From Burkholderia guangdongensis (GTDB lineage: Bacteria; Pseudomonadota; Gammaproteobacteria; Burkholderiales; Burkholderiaceae), in contig NZ_JACBNX010000003.1 of NCBI RefSeq assembly GCF_013403875.1, positions 1 through 64,000 on the forward strand: a stretch of 64,000 bases of DNA, read 5' to 3'. This document shows, in pieces, positions 35,932 to 45,258 of this stretch; within the stretch, counting starts at the first letter, position 1; every line of letters starts with the position of its first letter. The translations under genes were made by a program, and so were the position numbers. The notes below the pieces were generated by a model that saw nothing but the letters and a program-made list of their open reading frames with translations, did not search any database and had not been told where the DNA came from.

Positions 35932-36276
35932 ATGAGTCACTCGTCCGATCTAGAAAACTCCGGCTCCGGCCCGTCATCCAGTGCGATCACGCTCGCAATT
36001 GCAACCGTCATCGGATTGTGGCTTCCGTGGGCCGGCTTTGCTTACTGGTATGTGCACGTTGGTGGATTTCACAGCGGAATCTTCGTCGACCGCCCCGTCA
36101 ATTTCATTTGCTTCACACTTGCCACGTGGATCACGATCCCTCTCTTTACGCTGATTTACGTCATTTACGCGAAGTGCTCAGCTCCCCGCAATCCATACGA
36201 TCAAACGATCTTTGTCATTGAATCGTGGATTCTCGTCGCGCTGTGGATCCTCGGATTCATTTCATATTGCTTGTGA
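35932..36276 (+). CDS. Small membrane protein of unknown function, lower-GC patch
   Basis: A 114-residue protein with three predicted membrane segments (ITLAIATVIGLWLPWAGFAY; FICFTLATWITIPLFTLIYV; ESWILVALWILGFISY). The first 20 residues are Ser-rich (MSHSSDLENSGSGPSS). An in-frame ATG at 35866 would add 22 residues. It is divergent from the 35429-35794 gene, with 137 bases between starts. Lower GC than the rest of the window. Family not recognised. Confidence 0.5.
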   Translation: MSHSSDLENSGSGPSSSAITLAIATVIGLWLPWAGFAYWYVHVGGFHSGIFVDRPVNFICFTLATWITIPLFTLIYVIYAKCSAPRNPYDQTIFVIESWILVALWILGFISYCL

Positions 36277-36383
36277 CAGATCTCTTTTCCGGCGGGCATC
36301 GACGCTCCCGACTGGGAAATAAGGTTCTCCGACTCAGTCACCGAAATCCTGCCGCACGCGAAAGACACGCCGTTCAACGCCCG

Positions 36384-36857
36384 CTAACCCGCCGTCCCCG
36401 CATAAGCGGCCTGCAACGCGCGGACGTCGAACTTCGTCATCCGCATCATCGCTTGGGCAACACGCGTGGCCTTGACCGGATCGGGATCGGCCATCATCGG
36501 AATGAGATCGGCCGGAACGATCTGCCACGACACGCCGAAGCGGTCTCTCAGCCACCCGCAGCCGTCGGTCGCCCCGCCACCCGCGAGAAGCGCGTCCCAG
36601 TAGCGGTCGAGCTCCGCCTGATCAGTACAGCTGACCAGCAACGATATCGAATGATTGAACGACTCGGTTCGCTCCGCGCTCATCGCGAAGAAGGGTTGCC
36701 CGAAGAGAACGAACTCGACGAGCTTCGTGGAACCCGCGCTCGGCACCGGCGTCACCCGAATCACGCGAGAGTCCGGAAAGATGCCCACATAGAAAGCAGC
36801 GGCCTCCTCGGCCTCCGCGGAATACCAAAGAAAAGGCGTAATCTTTTGAATCGTCAT
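36384..36857 (-). CDS. PhnB-like VOC (glyoxalase/bleomycin-resistance fold) protein
   Basis: A 157-residue member of the family often labelled 3-demethylubiquinone methyltransferase-like. MTIQKITPFLWYSAEAEEAA, FYVGIFPDSRVIRV and the later DRFGVSWQIVPADL are characteristic. The fold usually binds a metal, but substrates of this subgroup are unknown. A GGAGA site precedes the ATG at 36857. It follows the small membrane gene at 36883 in the same direction with 25 bases between them. Confidence 0.85.
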   Translation of the reverse strand: MTIQKITPFLWYSAEAEEAAAFYVGIFPDSRVIRVTPVPSAGSTKLVEFVLFGQPFFAMSAERTESFNHSISLLVSCTDQAELDRYWDALLAGGGATDGCGWLRDRFGVSWQIVPADLIPMMADPDPVKATRVAQAMMRMTKFDVRALQAAYAGTAG

Positions 36858-36882
36858 CGCAAATCTCCTGTTAGAGAACAAA

Positions 36883-37284
36883 CTATCCGACAACCCGAGC
36901 CCAAACCGCCCGGATGCGCCGCGCGCGATCTTCGAGGAGATAGGACGCGGCCAGCGCGAATAGCCCGGAAATGACACCGGTCACGACGTGCTCGACAACG
37001 GGGATACGGTAGTGGCTCGTGTGCGAGTAAGCGTCACCCAACGTCGTCAGGCAACCGACGACCAGCGCATTGCCGTATCGGTGCGCGTAGAGTTTCGCCG
37101 CCGGCGTGAAAGTCAGCAGTACCGCCAGCATTCCGGTGAACAGTCCCGTCTGGAATGCAATCGCCCAGTGGGCACCACTCAGGACGTTGCTCCAGCTCCC
37201 CGGCATGCAGGTCATGCACGCGCTGGTCGGCTGCCAGAAACGCTGGACAAACAGTCTGACGCGATACTTCCATTCGCCTGACAT
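36883..37284 (-). CDS. Small polytopic membrane protein, partner of the nucleosidase-like gene
   Basis: A 133-residue protein with about three hydrophobic segments (HWAIAFQTGLFTGMLAVLLT; NALVVGCLTTLGDAYSH; HVVTGVISGLFALAASYLL), an N-terminal amphipathic basic part (EWKYRVRLFVQRFWQP) and a CMTCMPG motif. The family is not recognised. It starts 35 bases after the nucleosidase-like gene and is probably co-transcribed. Pairing of a nucleotide- or nucleoside-hydrolysing enzyme with a small membrane protein recalls two-gene abortive-infection modules, which is speculation. Confidence 0.6.
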   Translation of the reverse strand: MSGEWKYRVRLFVQRFWQPTSACMTCMPGSWSNVLSGAHWAIAFQTGLFTGMLAVLLTFTPAAKLYAHRYGNALVVGCLTTLGDAYSHTSHYRIPVVEHVVTGVISGLFALAASYLLEDRARRIRAVWARVVG

Positions 37285-37319
37285 GATGTATTCCCCTGCG
37301 TCGTTCGCGATACGTGCGC

Positions 37320-38603
37320 TTAAACGCCCTTCGAATCCTTTCCTTTCCCGGCAATGAGCTCGAGCGGCGCATGCTTCAGCAACGCGATACCGAACGACGC
37401 CGCGGTCTGACACGCATAGGCGGTCCAGTTCGCATCCCGCTTCAGGCCGACCACGTCGCTGATCCCCCGGATCGCCAGAATCGGATAGTCCTTGTCCGCG
37501 CGCCGCGACGCGGCATACACGCCCGACAGTTCCATTTCGACCGCGCAAATTTCCCGAGAGCTTTCGATCCAGCGCTTGAGCAGCGCCGCATCCTTGACGA
37601 GCATCCCGCTCGACGCGATCGCCCTGCCCGTGACGATCGGAAAATTCCGCCCTGTCGGGCCGAAATTTGTCTCGAGGGATTCCCTGACCTTCTTTTCCCA
37701 CGCGTCGCCGCCATACGTCGTGCAGTTCGACAGGTCGATGGTGGGCCGGGCGACGGTCAGCTCTCGCGGGTCGCGCCAATAGGCGATCGGCCCCTTCGAG
37801 AGCGCCGGAAGCAGCGCGATCAGATCCTGCACCCTTTTGGCGGACGGCCCGCCCTGGTCGGCGACTTCGATGACACCGCCATCTTTCGCGGCGCCGACGA
37901 CAAAATCATGGAATCGCGTCACCGCGACGACGTCGCCCAACGTAAATTCATTATCGGGAGCGGCGCCCGCAATACCCGACACGACGATCAGATCGGGATC
38001 GAGATCCTCGATCGCATCGCGAGCCGTGTCGTGCGCCGCGTTCGGCCCCTGCTCCGCCTGCTTGATCAGATACACCGAAACGTCGGCGCCCGATGCATGC
38101 TTGAGCGTCGCATTGACGTAGGTCCGATGGGTGCCGAGGAAAATATGCGTGTCTTGCAGGCGATCGAACACCGCCAGATATTCGTCGTCGCGAATGGTGA
38201 TGATGACGACGCGACACGCATCGTCAGACAGCTCGGGTTTCGCGGACAACTCGTGCATCGCGAGATATTCGCGCCCCTTCAGCGTGATCGTTTTGCTGTC
38301 CTTATAGATGAAATTCTTCGCGTCCTCAAGCAGCCCCCGCGCCATCATCAAATCGGTAATGGCGCCGATCTTGTTGAAATCGAGGCCGCCGTTCACGTGA
38401 TCGTGCGGCAGGTGGCTGACCAGGCACCCTATTGCGCTGGTGACCTTGCCCGTTTCATTGAATTCGGCACGCGCAATATCGTAGTTGGTCGAGATATCCG
38501 CCCCCGAAAACCAGGTCCGGCTCTCCCGGTCCGCAAAGTGGCGGGCGTACTCCAATATGATGAGCGTCCATGATTCCAAATCCGCCTTCGATTTATCGTT
38601 CAT
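37320..38603 (-). CDS. Two-domain protein with a nucleoside phosphorylase/nucleosidase domain
   Basis: A 427-residue protein. Residues about 1-120 form an all-helical or winged-helix-like N-terminal domain (ESWTLIILEYARHFADRESR, LTLKGREYLAMHE-like end). Residues about 130-420 match the PNP_UDP superfamily: PDLIVVSGIAGAAPDNEFTL with GDVVAVTRFHDF, then the ribose-contacting CAVEMELSGVYAA and AIRGISDVVG. MTA/SAH nucleosidases have the same ME and D landmarks. Such domains serve as effectors in several anti-phage systems as well as in metabolism; the extra N-domain argues against a plain housekeeping Pfs enzyme. The start at 38603 has AAGG nine bases upstream; the ATG at 38612 has it touching. 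Confidence 0.75.
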   Translation of the reverse strand: MNDKSKADLESWTLIILEYARHFADRESRTWFSGADISTNYDIARAEFNETGKVTSAIGCLVSHLPHDHVNGGLDFNKIGAITDLMMARGLLEDAKNFIYKDSKTITLKGREYLAMHELSAKPELSDDACRVVIITIRDDEYLAVFDRLQDTHIFLGTHRTYVNATLKHASGADVSVYLIKQAEQGPNAAHDTARDAIEDLDPDLIVVSGIAGAAPDNEFTLGDVVAVTRFHDFVVGAAKDGGVIEVADQGGPSAKRVQDLIALLPALSKGPIAYWRDPRELTVARPTIDLSNCTTYGGDAWEKKVRESLETNFGPTGRNFPIVTGRAIASSGMLVKDAALLKRWIESSREICAVEMELSGVYAASRRADKDYPILAIRGISDVVGLKRDANWTAYACQTAASFGIALLKHAPLELIAGKGKDSKGV

Positions 38604-38675
38604 TTCGGTCATCCTTGACGCGGCGGAGAGCGGCGCACGGCGCGCCGCCCCCGCAACCGCCACTCAGACTACGAT

Positions 38676-40121
38676 TCAGCCCGCCGCGACCGTCACCGAC
38701 TTCGTGACGAGATACGCCTCCAGCGCTTCCGGCCCGCCTTCCGACCCATACCCGGAATCCTTCACGCCGCCGAACGGCATCTCCGGCCACGGCGTCGCCG
38801 GCTGGTTGATCCACAGCATCCCGACCTCGAGCCCGTGCGTGAGCTTGTGCACGTTCGCGAACGAGCGTGTGAACGCGTAGCCGGCGAGGCCGAACGGCAG
38901 CCGGTTCGCTTCGGCAATCGCTTCGTCGAGCGAATCGAAGCCGCGGATCGCCGCGATCGGGCCGAACGGCTCGTTGTTCACCACGTCCGCATTCAGCGGC
39001 ACGTCGGTCAGCACGGTCGGCGCGAAGAAGTTGCCCGCGCTGCCGATCCGCTCGCCGCCGGTCGCCACCGTCGCGCCGGTCGCGCGCGCGTCCTCGACGA
39101 TCTTCGCCATCGCGGTCAGCCGGCGCGCGTTCGCGAGCGGCCCGAGGTTCGTGCCGTCGGCGAGGCCGTCGCCGATCTTCAGCCCCTCCGCCACCTTGAC
39201 GAGCGCCTGCTCGAACTCGCGGCGGATGCTGTTGTGCACGAGGAAGCGCGTCGGCGAGATGCAGACCTGCCCCGCGTTGCGGAACTTGAAGCTACCGCCC
39301 GCCTTCACCGCAAGCGCGAGATCCGCATCCTCCGCGACGATCACCGGCGCGTGCCCGCCGAGTTCCATCGTCGCGCGCTTCATGTGCTGGCCCGCGAGCG
39401 CCGCCAGATGCTTGCCGACCGGCGTCGAGCCGGTGAACGTGATCTTGCGGATCACCGGATGCGAAATCAGGAAGCCCGACACCTCGGCCGGATCGCCGTA
39501 CACGAGCCCGATCACGCCCTTCGGCACGCCGGCGTCCGCGAACGCGCGGATCAGCTCGGCCGGCGACGCGGGCGTCTCTTCCGGCGCCTTCACGAGGAAC
39601 GAGCAGCCGGTCGTGAGCGCCGCGCTGAGCTTGCGCACGACCTGGTTGATCGGGAAGTTCCATGGCGTGAACGCGGCGACCGGGCCGACCGGCTCCTTCA
39701 CGACCGTTTGCTGCACCGCAAGATTGCGCGGCGGCACGATCCGGCCGTACACGCGGCGGCCTTCGTCCGCGAACCATTCGATGATGTCGGCGGCCGACAG
39801 CACCTCGATGCGCGACTCGCCGAGCGGCTTGCCCTGCTCCTGCGTCATCAGGCGCGCGATCGCGTCCGCGCGCTCGCGCACGAGCGCGGCCGCCTTGCGC
39901 ATCAGCGCCGCGCGCTCGTGCGCGGGCACCTTGCGCCACTGGTCGAAACCGCGCTGCGCGGCCGCGACCGCGCGCTCCAGATCGGCGATCGACGCACGCG
40001 CGACCGTGCCGATCACGCCGCCGGTTGCAGGATTGACGACGTCGAGCGTCTTGCCGCCTTCCGCATCGCACCATTCGCCGTCGATGAAAAGCCGAGTATC
40101 CACGTAACCCGCAATCGCCAT
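38676..40121 (-). CDS. gabD: NAD(P)-dependent succinate-semialdehyde dehydrogenase-type aldehyde dehydrogenase
   Basis: A 481-residue ALDH. The catalytic Glu is in [11 protein letters not shown] and the catalytic Cys in [37 protein letters not shown] and [20 protein letters not shown] are the cofactor-binding blocks. The sequence is of the GabD/succinate-semialdehyde group, which ends GABA degradation, though other aldehydes are possible. No GABA transaminase gene is adjacent. The ATG at 40121 follows AGGAGAACAGC. Confidence 0.9.
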   Translation of the reverse strand: MAIAGYVDTRLFIDGEWCDAEGGKTLDVVNPATGGVIGTVARASIADLERAVAAAQRGFDQWRKVPAHERAALMRKAAALVRERADAIARLMTQEQGKPLGESRIEVLSAADIIEWFADEGRRVYGRIVPPRNLAVQQTVVKEPVGPVAAFTPWNFPINQVVRKLSAALTTGCSFLVKAPEETPASPAELIRAFADAGVPKGVIGLVYGDPAEVSGFLISHPVIRKITFTGSTPVGKHLAALAGQHMKRATMELGGHAPVIVAEDADLALAVKAGGSFKFRNAGQVCISPTRFLVHNSIRREFEQALVKVAEGLKIGDGLADGTNLGPLANARRLTAMAKIVEDARATGATVATGGERIGSAGNFFAPTVLTDVPLNADVVNNEPFGPIAAIRGFDSLDEAIAEANRLPFGLAGYAFTRSFANVHKLTHGLEVGMLWINQPATPWPEMPFGGVKDSGYGSEGGPEALEAYLVTKSVTVAAG

Positions 40122-40252
40122 GCTGTTCTCCTGTTCGATACAGACAACGCGCTCGCGAGCGGCGCCCGCGATACGCAACGACAAACCGCTACTTTGCCGG
40201 AAATCGATGGATTCCGCAGTGTCGGCGCCGATCGGGATCGGACGCGCTTCAC

Positions 40253-40298
40253 GGCCCCTGGGATGGCCCCTGAGTGGCCCCCGAGATGGCCCTCGAGT
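40253..40298. repeat. Short imperfect tandem repeat
   Basis: Four head-to-tail copies of an 11-12 base unit: GGCCCCTGGGAT, GGCCCCTGAGT, GGCCCCCGAGAT, GGCCCTCGAGT. It lies in the spacer between gabD and the lytic transglycosylase gene. Confidence 0.65.
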
Positions 40299-40415
40299 CT
40301 CGCGGCCGATCACGCAAGCTCAAAACCCGCCGCTCGTCAAAGAGTGTCAGATCGGTTCACCTCCGACAATTGGCCGATATACTATCTCCCTCCCCGATCC
40401 CAGGACTTCCCGGCC

Positions 40416-41096
40416 ATGCGACGGTTACTCTGCCTGATCGCGCTTTCGGTGGGCGTGGCGCATCAGGCGTCGGCACAACAGGCATCCGAGCCGCTCGCGG
40501 CTTCCGCGACGCAATCCGCGTCGGAGCCCCAGTTGGCGTCGGCTGCACTACCAGCGTCGCAGACGCGTCGCGACGCGCGCATCACCGCATACCTGACCAG
40601 AAAATTCGGCATGGCGAAGGAAAAGGCCGTGCAGCTCGCGGACATCGTGAACGTCGCGGCGGCCAAATACTCGCTGCCGCCCGCGATGGTGTTCGCGATC
40701 ATCTCGATCGAATCGCGCTTCAAGGAAAAGGCGAAGGGCCCGCGCGGCGCGACCGGGCTGATGCAGGTCGTGCCGTCCGCGCACCGCGGCATGCTGAGGA
40801 ACGTGAAGGATCTGACCGAGCCGAACGCGAACGTCGACGCGGGCTCGAAGATCCTGTCCGGCTACGTGAGGATGAACGGCGGCGACATGGACGCCGCGCT
40901 GAAGAACTACGGCGGCTCGCACGCCTATGCGGAGATGGTGCAGCAGCGCGTCGAGTCGTTCCGGCGCGTGCTCGAGCCGCACGGCACCGAGGCCGCGCAA
41001 TTCACGACCGGCGGCTTGCCGAGCGCGCCTTCGCCCGCATCCGCGGCGGGTTTCGAACGAACGTCGTCGACGACGATGACGCTCGACTCACGGTGA
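40416..41096 (+). CDS. Lytic transglycosylase (SLT domain)
   Basis: A 226-residue exported protein with a signal peptide (MRRLLCLIALSVGVAHQASA) and an SLT domain. The catalytic Glu is in FAIISIESRFKEKAKGP and is followed by RGATGLMQVVPSAH; ALKNYGGSHAYAEMVQQRV completes the family core. Such enzymes cleave peptidoglycan between MurNAc and GlcNAc. The C-terminal ~30 residues are Ser/Thr/Ala-rich and probably disordered. It stands alone and converges on folB. Confidence 0.9.
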   Translation: MRRLLCLIALSVGVAHQASAQQASEPLAASATQSASEPQLASAALPASQTRRDARITAYLTRKFGMAKEKAVQLADIVNVAAAKYSLPPAMVFAIISIESRFKEKAKGPRGATGLMQVVPSAHRGMLRNVKDLTEPNANVDAGSKILSGYVRMNGGDMDAALKNYGGSHAYAEMVQQRVESFRRVLEPHGTEAAQFTTGGLPSAPSPASAAGFERTSSTTMTLDSR

Positions 41097-41166
41097 GCGT
41101 GCGCGACCGCATCGGGTCACGCCGTCACCCCGCGCGTCGCGTCATGTCACGTCCGCGCGCGCCGCG

Positions 41167-41613
41167 TCAGCTCCGCTCGCGCGCCGCCGCCTGACTCCAT
41201 CGTGAGTAATCCGCGCGCGTCCAGTCCAGCGCGACGCCGACGCGTTTCGTCCCGGGGCGGATCTTCGGCTTGTGCACCGCGAGCTCGAGCGTCTCGAGCG
41301 CCGGCCATTCGCGAAACGACAGCACCGCGATGTCGGCGACGAGCGTTTCGAGCAGCCGCGTATGCGGCTTGCTCGCGAGAAACGCGGCGATGCGCGCGCA
41401 GTAGCCGTCGTAGTCGATCCACTCGCCCGCCTCGCTCGGCTCGCAGCGATAGCCGAGCCGCGCATCGATCACGACCGGCTGCGGCCCGTCGTGCTCGTGC
41501 GGATGGATGCCGATTCGCACCGCCACCGTCAACCCGTCGACGAACACGCTCCAGCCGCGCCCGCGCACGCGGTGCGGATCGAGCGCGGCGAACGGCGCCT
41601 CGACCGGCTTCAT
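41167..41613 (-). CDS. folB: Dihydroneopterin aldolase-family protein in the sarcosine oxidase operon
   Basis: A 148-residue FolB-fold protein. The substrate Glu is in IGIHPHEHDGPQPVVID and the catalytic Lys in LELAVHKPKI. Classical FolB is about 120 residues; the extra length is at both ends. It overlaps the soxG stop by four bases (ATGA), so it is the last gene of the sox operon. Sarcosine oxidase uses tetrahydrofolate to trap formaldehyde, so a folate-pathway enzyme here makes sense. It may be a second FolB or a pterin-binding relative. Confidence 0.85.
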   Translation of the reverse strand: MKPVEAPFAALDPHRVRGRGWSVFVDGLTVAVRIGIHPHEHDGPQPVVIDARLGYRCEPSEAGEWIDYDGYCARIAAFLASKPHTRLLETLVADIAVLSFREWPALETLELAVHKPKIRPGTKRVGVALDWTRADYSRWSQAAARERS

Positions 41614-42257
41614 GACGCGAGCGGCTCAGCCGCATCGAGCATCATGCGGCAGAAGTAGTCGGCGAAGCTGCGGCGCACGACGATCTCGAACGTGTCGTCA
41701 CCGGTCGGCACGAGCACGATCGACGCCTTGAAGTAGTGGCTCTGCGCGCACTGGCCCGGCTGCAGCAGGCTCGGGTGCAGATCGAGCGGGCAGCCGCGCG
41801 CCAGCACGTCGCGCACGCGCTCGCCGGTGATCTCGACGACCGTGAAGCCGCTGCCGACGTCGACCGCCGCCGAATACGTCCCCTGCACGGCTTCCGCGAG
41901 CTTCGCCTCGAGCACGCCCGCCTGCACCGGCCCGTTCGAGCGCACGAGCCATTCGTCGGGGCCGAGCCACAGCACGTCGTAGGCGGCGCTCTTCGCGACC
42001 GTGTTCGGCGCGGCCGGCGGTTGGCAACCGACCACGCGCTCGAACGCGTCGACGAACGCCGGATCGGACAGCTCGCCGCGCACGTTCACGAGATCGAGAA
42101 ACGCGCGCTCACGCATCGCGAACTTCTTCGACGCCCGCGCCTGATGCGTCTTCAGCAGATCGGCCGTGCCGACGAACGGCGACTCGAGCCCCACTACGCC
42201 GCCGCGCGCCACCGGCGCGTCGGCGACCGCCGTCTGGTTTCTCGTTTCATTCCACAT
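41610..42257 (-). CDS. soxG: Sarcosine oxidase gamma subunit
   Basis: A 215-residue protein typical of SoxG: the stretch RERAFLDLVNVRGELSDPAF, the block SAAYDVLWLGPDEWLV and the C-terminal ADYFCRMMLDA. It is one of four subunits of heterotetrameric sarcosine oxidase, with a fold related to folate-binding GcvT-like proteins. It overlaps the end of soxA by 11 bases and the start of folB by four. Confidence 0.95.
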   Translation of the reverse strand: MWNETRNQTAVADAPVARGGVVGLESPFVGTADLLKTHQARASKKFAMRERAFLDLVNVRGELSDPAFVDAFERVVGCQPPAAPNTVAKSAAYDVLWLGPDEWLVRSNGPVQAGVLEAKLAEAVQGTYSAAVDVGSGFTVVEITGERVRDVLARGCPLDLHPSLLQPGQCAQSHYFKASIVLVPTGDDTFEIVVRRSFADYFCRMMLDAAEPLAS

Positions 42258-45200
42258 GCTGACGCACCCCTTCGGTATCGTAGAAAACCGGGCTCGCGAT
42301 CTTCGCGGTCACGCGCCGGCCGTCGGCCAGCGGGATCACGACGCTCTCGCCCATCTTGTTCAGTCCGCCCTTCACCACCGCCAGCGCGATCGAGCGATCG
42401 AGGATCGGGCTGTAGTAGCTCGACGTCACGTGGCCGATCATCGGCGTCGGATCGGTCGTCGACACCTGCGTGTCCTTCGCGATGATCTGCGCGCCTTCGG
42501 GCAGCACGTGTTGCGCGTCGTCGGTCAGCAGGCCGACGAACTGCTTGCGGTTGTCCCTCGCGGTGTCCGAGCGCGTCAGCGAGCGCTTGCCGAGGAAGTC
42601 CTTCGACTTCGCGACGAGCCCGCCCATCCCGAGGTCGTACGGCGTGACCGATCCGTCGGTATCCTGACCGACGATGATGTAGCCCTTCTCCGCGCGCAGC
42701 ACGTGCATCGTCTCGGTGCCGTACGGCGTGATGTCGAACTCGGCGCCCGCGGCCATCAGCGCTTCCCACACCGCGCGCCCGGCGTTCGCCGGCACGTTCA
42801 CTTCATACGCGAGCTCGCCCGAGAAGCTGATCCGCATCACCCGCGACTTCGCGCCCGCGACGGTGCCGTTGCGATAGCTCATGAACGGGAACGCGTCGTT
42901 GGCGAAGTCGATGTCCTGGCAGACCTTCTGCAGCACCTTGCGGCTCTTCGGCCCGACGACCGCGAACGTCGCCCAGTGGTCGGTCACCGACCCGAGGCGC
43001 ACCTTCATGTCCGGCCATTCGGTCTGCAGCCAGCGCTCGAGCCACGTCAGCACGCGCGCGGCGCCGCCCGTCGTCGTCGACATCATGAAATGCTGGTCGG
43101 CCAGGCGCACCGTCACGCCGTCGTCGAACACCATCCCGTTCTCGTCGAGCATCAGCCCGTAGCGGCACTTGCCCACCTCGAGCTTGTTCCACGGGTTCGT
43201 GTACATCCAGTTCAGCAGCTTCACCGCGTCCGGGCCCTGGATGTCGATCTTGCCGAGCGTCGACGCGTCGAGAATGCCGACGCTGTTGCGCACCGCGAGG
43301 CATTCGCGCTTCACCGCCGCATGCAGGTCCTCACCCTTCTTCGGGAAGTACCACGGACGCTTCCAGTTGCCGACGTCCTCGAACATCGCGCCGTGCTCGA
43401 CATGCCATTCGTGGATGCAGGTCTTGCGGATCGGATCGAGGTAATCGCCGAGCTCGCGGCCCGCGAACGTGCCGAACGTGACCGGCGTGTAGTTCGGACG
43501 GAACGTCGTCGTGCCGGTCTCGGGGATCGTCTTGCCGAGCGCGCCCGCGAGGATCGCCATCCCGTTGATGTTGCCGAGCTTGCCCTGATCGGTGCCGAAG
43601 CCCATCGCGGTGTAGCGCTTCACGTGCTCGACCGACTCGAAGCCTTCGCGCGCGGCGAGCAGGATGTCGGCCGCCGACACGTCGTTCTGGAAGTCGACGA
43701 ACTGCTTCGGCCCGCGCGCGGCGGCCTCGCGGCTGCCGACGAGCCACAGCGGCATCAGCGGGCCTTCCGCGACGTCCGCGATCTGCGGCACAGCCGGACG
43801 CTGCGCGGCGCTGAAGCCGGCCGCTTTCGCAGCCTCCACGCCCGCGTCGATCGCGAGCCGCATCGCGCGCGCGAAATCGAACTCGCCGGCCGCGCCGCCG
43901 ATGCTCGCTTCCGCCTGCACCGCCTTGCCCGGCACGAAGCACGCTTTCTCGTCGACCCAGTGCGCCTTGCCGCCGGACTGCGCGAACAGGTGCAGCACCG
44001 GGCTGAAGCCGCCCGACATCGCGACGAGGTCGCACGGCAGCGTCGACAGCTTGCCGCCCGTCTGGCCGTTCGAGTACGACGCGACGTCGACCGACGACAC
44101 GCGCCACTTGCCCGACGCGGCCGTCACGACCGCGCCGCTCATCACGGTCACGCCCTGGCGCTTCGCGGCGGCCGGCAGCGCGCCGTTGGTCGCCGCGCGC
44201 GCGTCGACGACGGTCACTTTCGCGCCGCACGCCTTCAGGTCGAGCGCAGCCTGATAGCTGCGGTCGTTGTTCGTGAACACGACCGCCTCGCGGCCCGGCA
44301 GCACGCCGTAGCGATGGATGTAGGCCGACACCGCGCCCGCCAGCATCACGCCCGGCAGATCGTTGTTGCCGAACACGATCGGACGCTCGTGCGCGCCGGT
44401 CGCGAGGATCACGCGCTTCGCGCGGACCTTCCACAGCAGCTCGCGCGTGCCCTTGCGCATCGACACCGGCAGATGGTCGGTCAGCCGCTGCGTGACGGTC
44501 ACGAGGTTGTGGTCCTGATAACCGAACGCGGTGCTGCGCGACAGGATCTTCACGTCGGGCAGCTTGCGCAGCTCCGCCTCGATCTTCTCGACCCACTGCG
44601 TCGCCGGCTTGCCGTCGATCTCGGTGCGGCCGGACAGCAGGCTGCCGCCGAGCTCGCGCTGATCGTCGACGAGGATCACGCGCGCGCCGGCCGTCGCCGC
44701 CGCATGCGCGGCCGCGAGGCCCGTCGGGCCGCCGCCGACGACGAGCACGTCGCAGTGCGCGTAGCACTTGTCGTAGCGATCGGCATCGAGCGTGTCGGGC
44801 GCCTTGCCGAGGCCGGCTGCCTCGCGGATCTTCTCCTCGTACTTCGGCCACATCTTGCGCGGCCACATGAACGTCTTGTAGTAGAAGCCGGCGGGCAGGA
44901 AGCGCGACAGCTTCTGGTTGATCGCGTAGCGGTCGTTCTCGAGCGACGGTTCAGCGTTCACGCTGGTCGCGACGAGGCCCTGATACAGCTCGATCTCGGT
45001 CGAGCGCGCGTTCGGCACGCTGTACGGGCCGGACTCGAGCTGCACGACCGCGTTCGGTTCCGCGACGTCCGCGGTGACGATCCCGCGCGGACGGTGATAC
45101 TTGAAGCTGCGCGCGACGAAGTGCACGCCGTTCGCGAGCAGCGCGGACGCGAGCGTGTCGCCCTGGAAGCCCTGGTACGTGCGCCCGTTGAACGTGAAGG

Positions 45201-45258
45201 TCAGCGGAATCGCGCGATTGACGCGGCCGCCGGTGCCGAGACGGTCTTTCTGGCTCAT
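42247..45258 (-). CDS. soxA: Sarcosine oxidase alpha subunit
   Basis: A 1003-residue subunit. The N-terminal region is a 2Fe-2S-like fold domain (TFTFNGRTYQGFQGDTLASA), followed by a dinucleotide-binding part (CDVLVVGGGPTGLAAAHAA) that holds NAD, and a C-terminal GcvT-type tetrahydrofolate-binding domain (for example VGKCRYGLMLDENGMVFDDG). The complex demethylates sarcosine to glycine, passing the methyl carbon to tetrahydrofolate. Its ATG overlaps the soxD stop. Length is normal. Confidence 0.97.
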   Translation of the reverse strand: MSQKDRLGTGGRVNRAIPLTFTFNGRTYQGFQGDTLASALLANGVHFVARSFKYHRPRGIVTADVAEPNAVVQLESGPYSVPNARSTEIELYQGLVATSVNAEPSLENDRYAINQKLSRFLPAGFYYKTFMWPRKMWPKYEEKIREAAGLGKAPDTLDADRYDKCYAHCDVLVVGGGPTGLAAAHAAATAGARVILVDDQRELGGSLLSGRTEIDGKPATQWVEKIEAELRKLPDVKILSRSTAFGYQDHNLVTVTQRLTDHLPVSMRKGTRELLWKVRAKRVILATGAHERPIVFGNNDLPGVMLAGAVSAYIHRYGVLPGREAVVFTNNDRSYQAALDLKACGAKVTVVDARAATNGALPAAAKRQGVTVMSGAVVTAASGKWRVSSVDVASYSNGQTGGKLSTLPCDLVAMSGGFSPVLHLFAQSGGKAHWVDEKACFVPGKAVQAEASIGGAAGEFDFARAMRLAIDAGVEAAKAAGFSAAQRPAVPQIADVAEGPLMPLWLVGSREAAARGPKQFVDFQNDVSAADILLAAREGFESVEHVKRYTAMGFGTDQGKLGNINGMAILAGALGKTIPETGTTTFRPNYTPVTFGTFAGRELGDYLDPIRKTCIHEWHVEHGAMFEDVGNWKRPWYFPKKGEDLHAAVKRECLAVRNSVGILDASTLGKIDIQGPDAVKLLNWMYTNPWNKLEVGKCRYGLMLDENGMVFDDGVTVRLADQHFMMSTTTGGAARVLTWLERWLQTEWPDMKVRLGSVTDHWATFAVVGPKSRKVLQKVCQDIDFANDAFPFMSYRNGTVAGAKSRVMRISFSGELAYEVNVPANAGRAVWEALMAAGAEFDITPYGTETMHVLRAEKGYIIVGQDTDGSVTPYDLGMGGLVAKSKDFLGKRSLTRSDTARDNRKQFVGLLTDDAQHVLPEGAQIIAKDTQVSTTDPTPMIGHVTSSYYSPILDRSIALAVVKGGLNKMGESVVIPLADGRRVTAKIASPVFYDTEGVRQHVE

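Noticed and set aside
38835..40415. Long plus-strand extension before the lytic transglycosylase
   Set aside because: It is antisense to gabD; the transglycosylase signal peptide starts at 40416.
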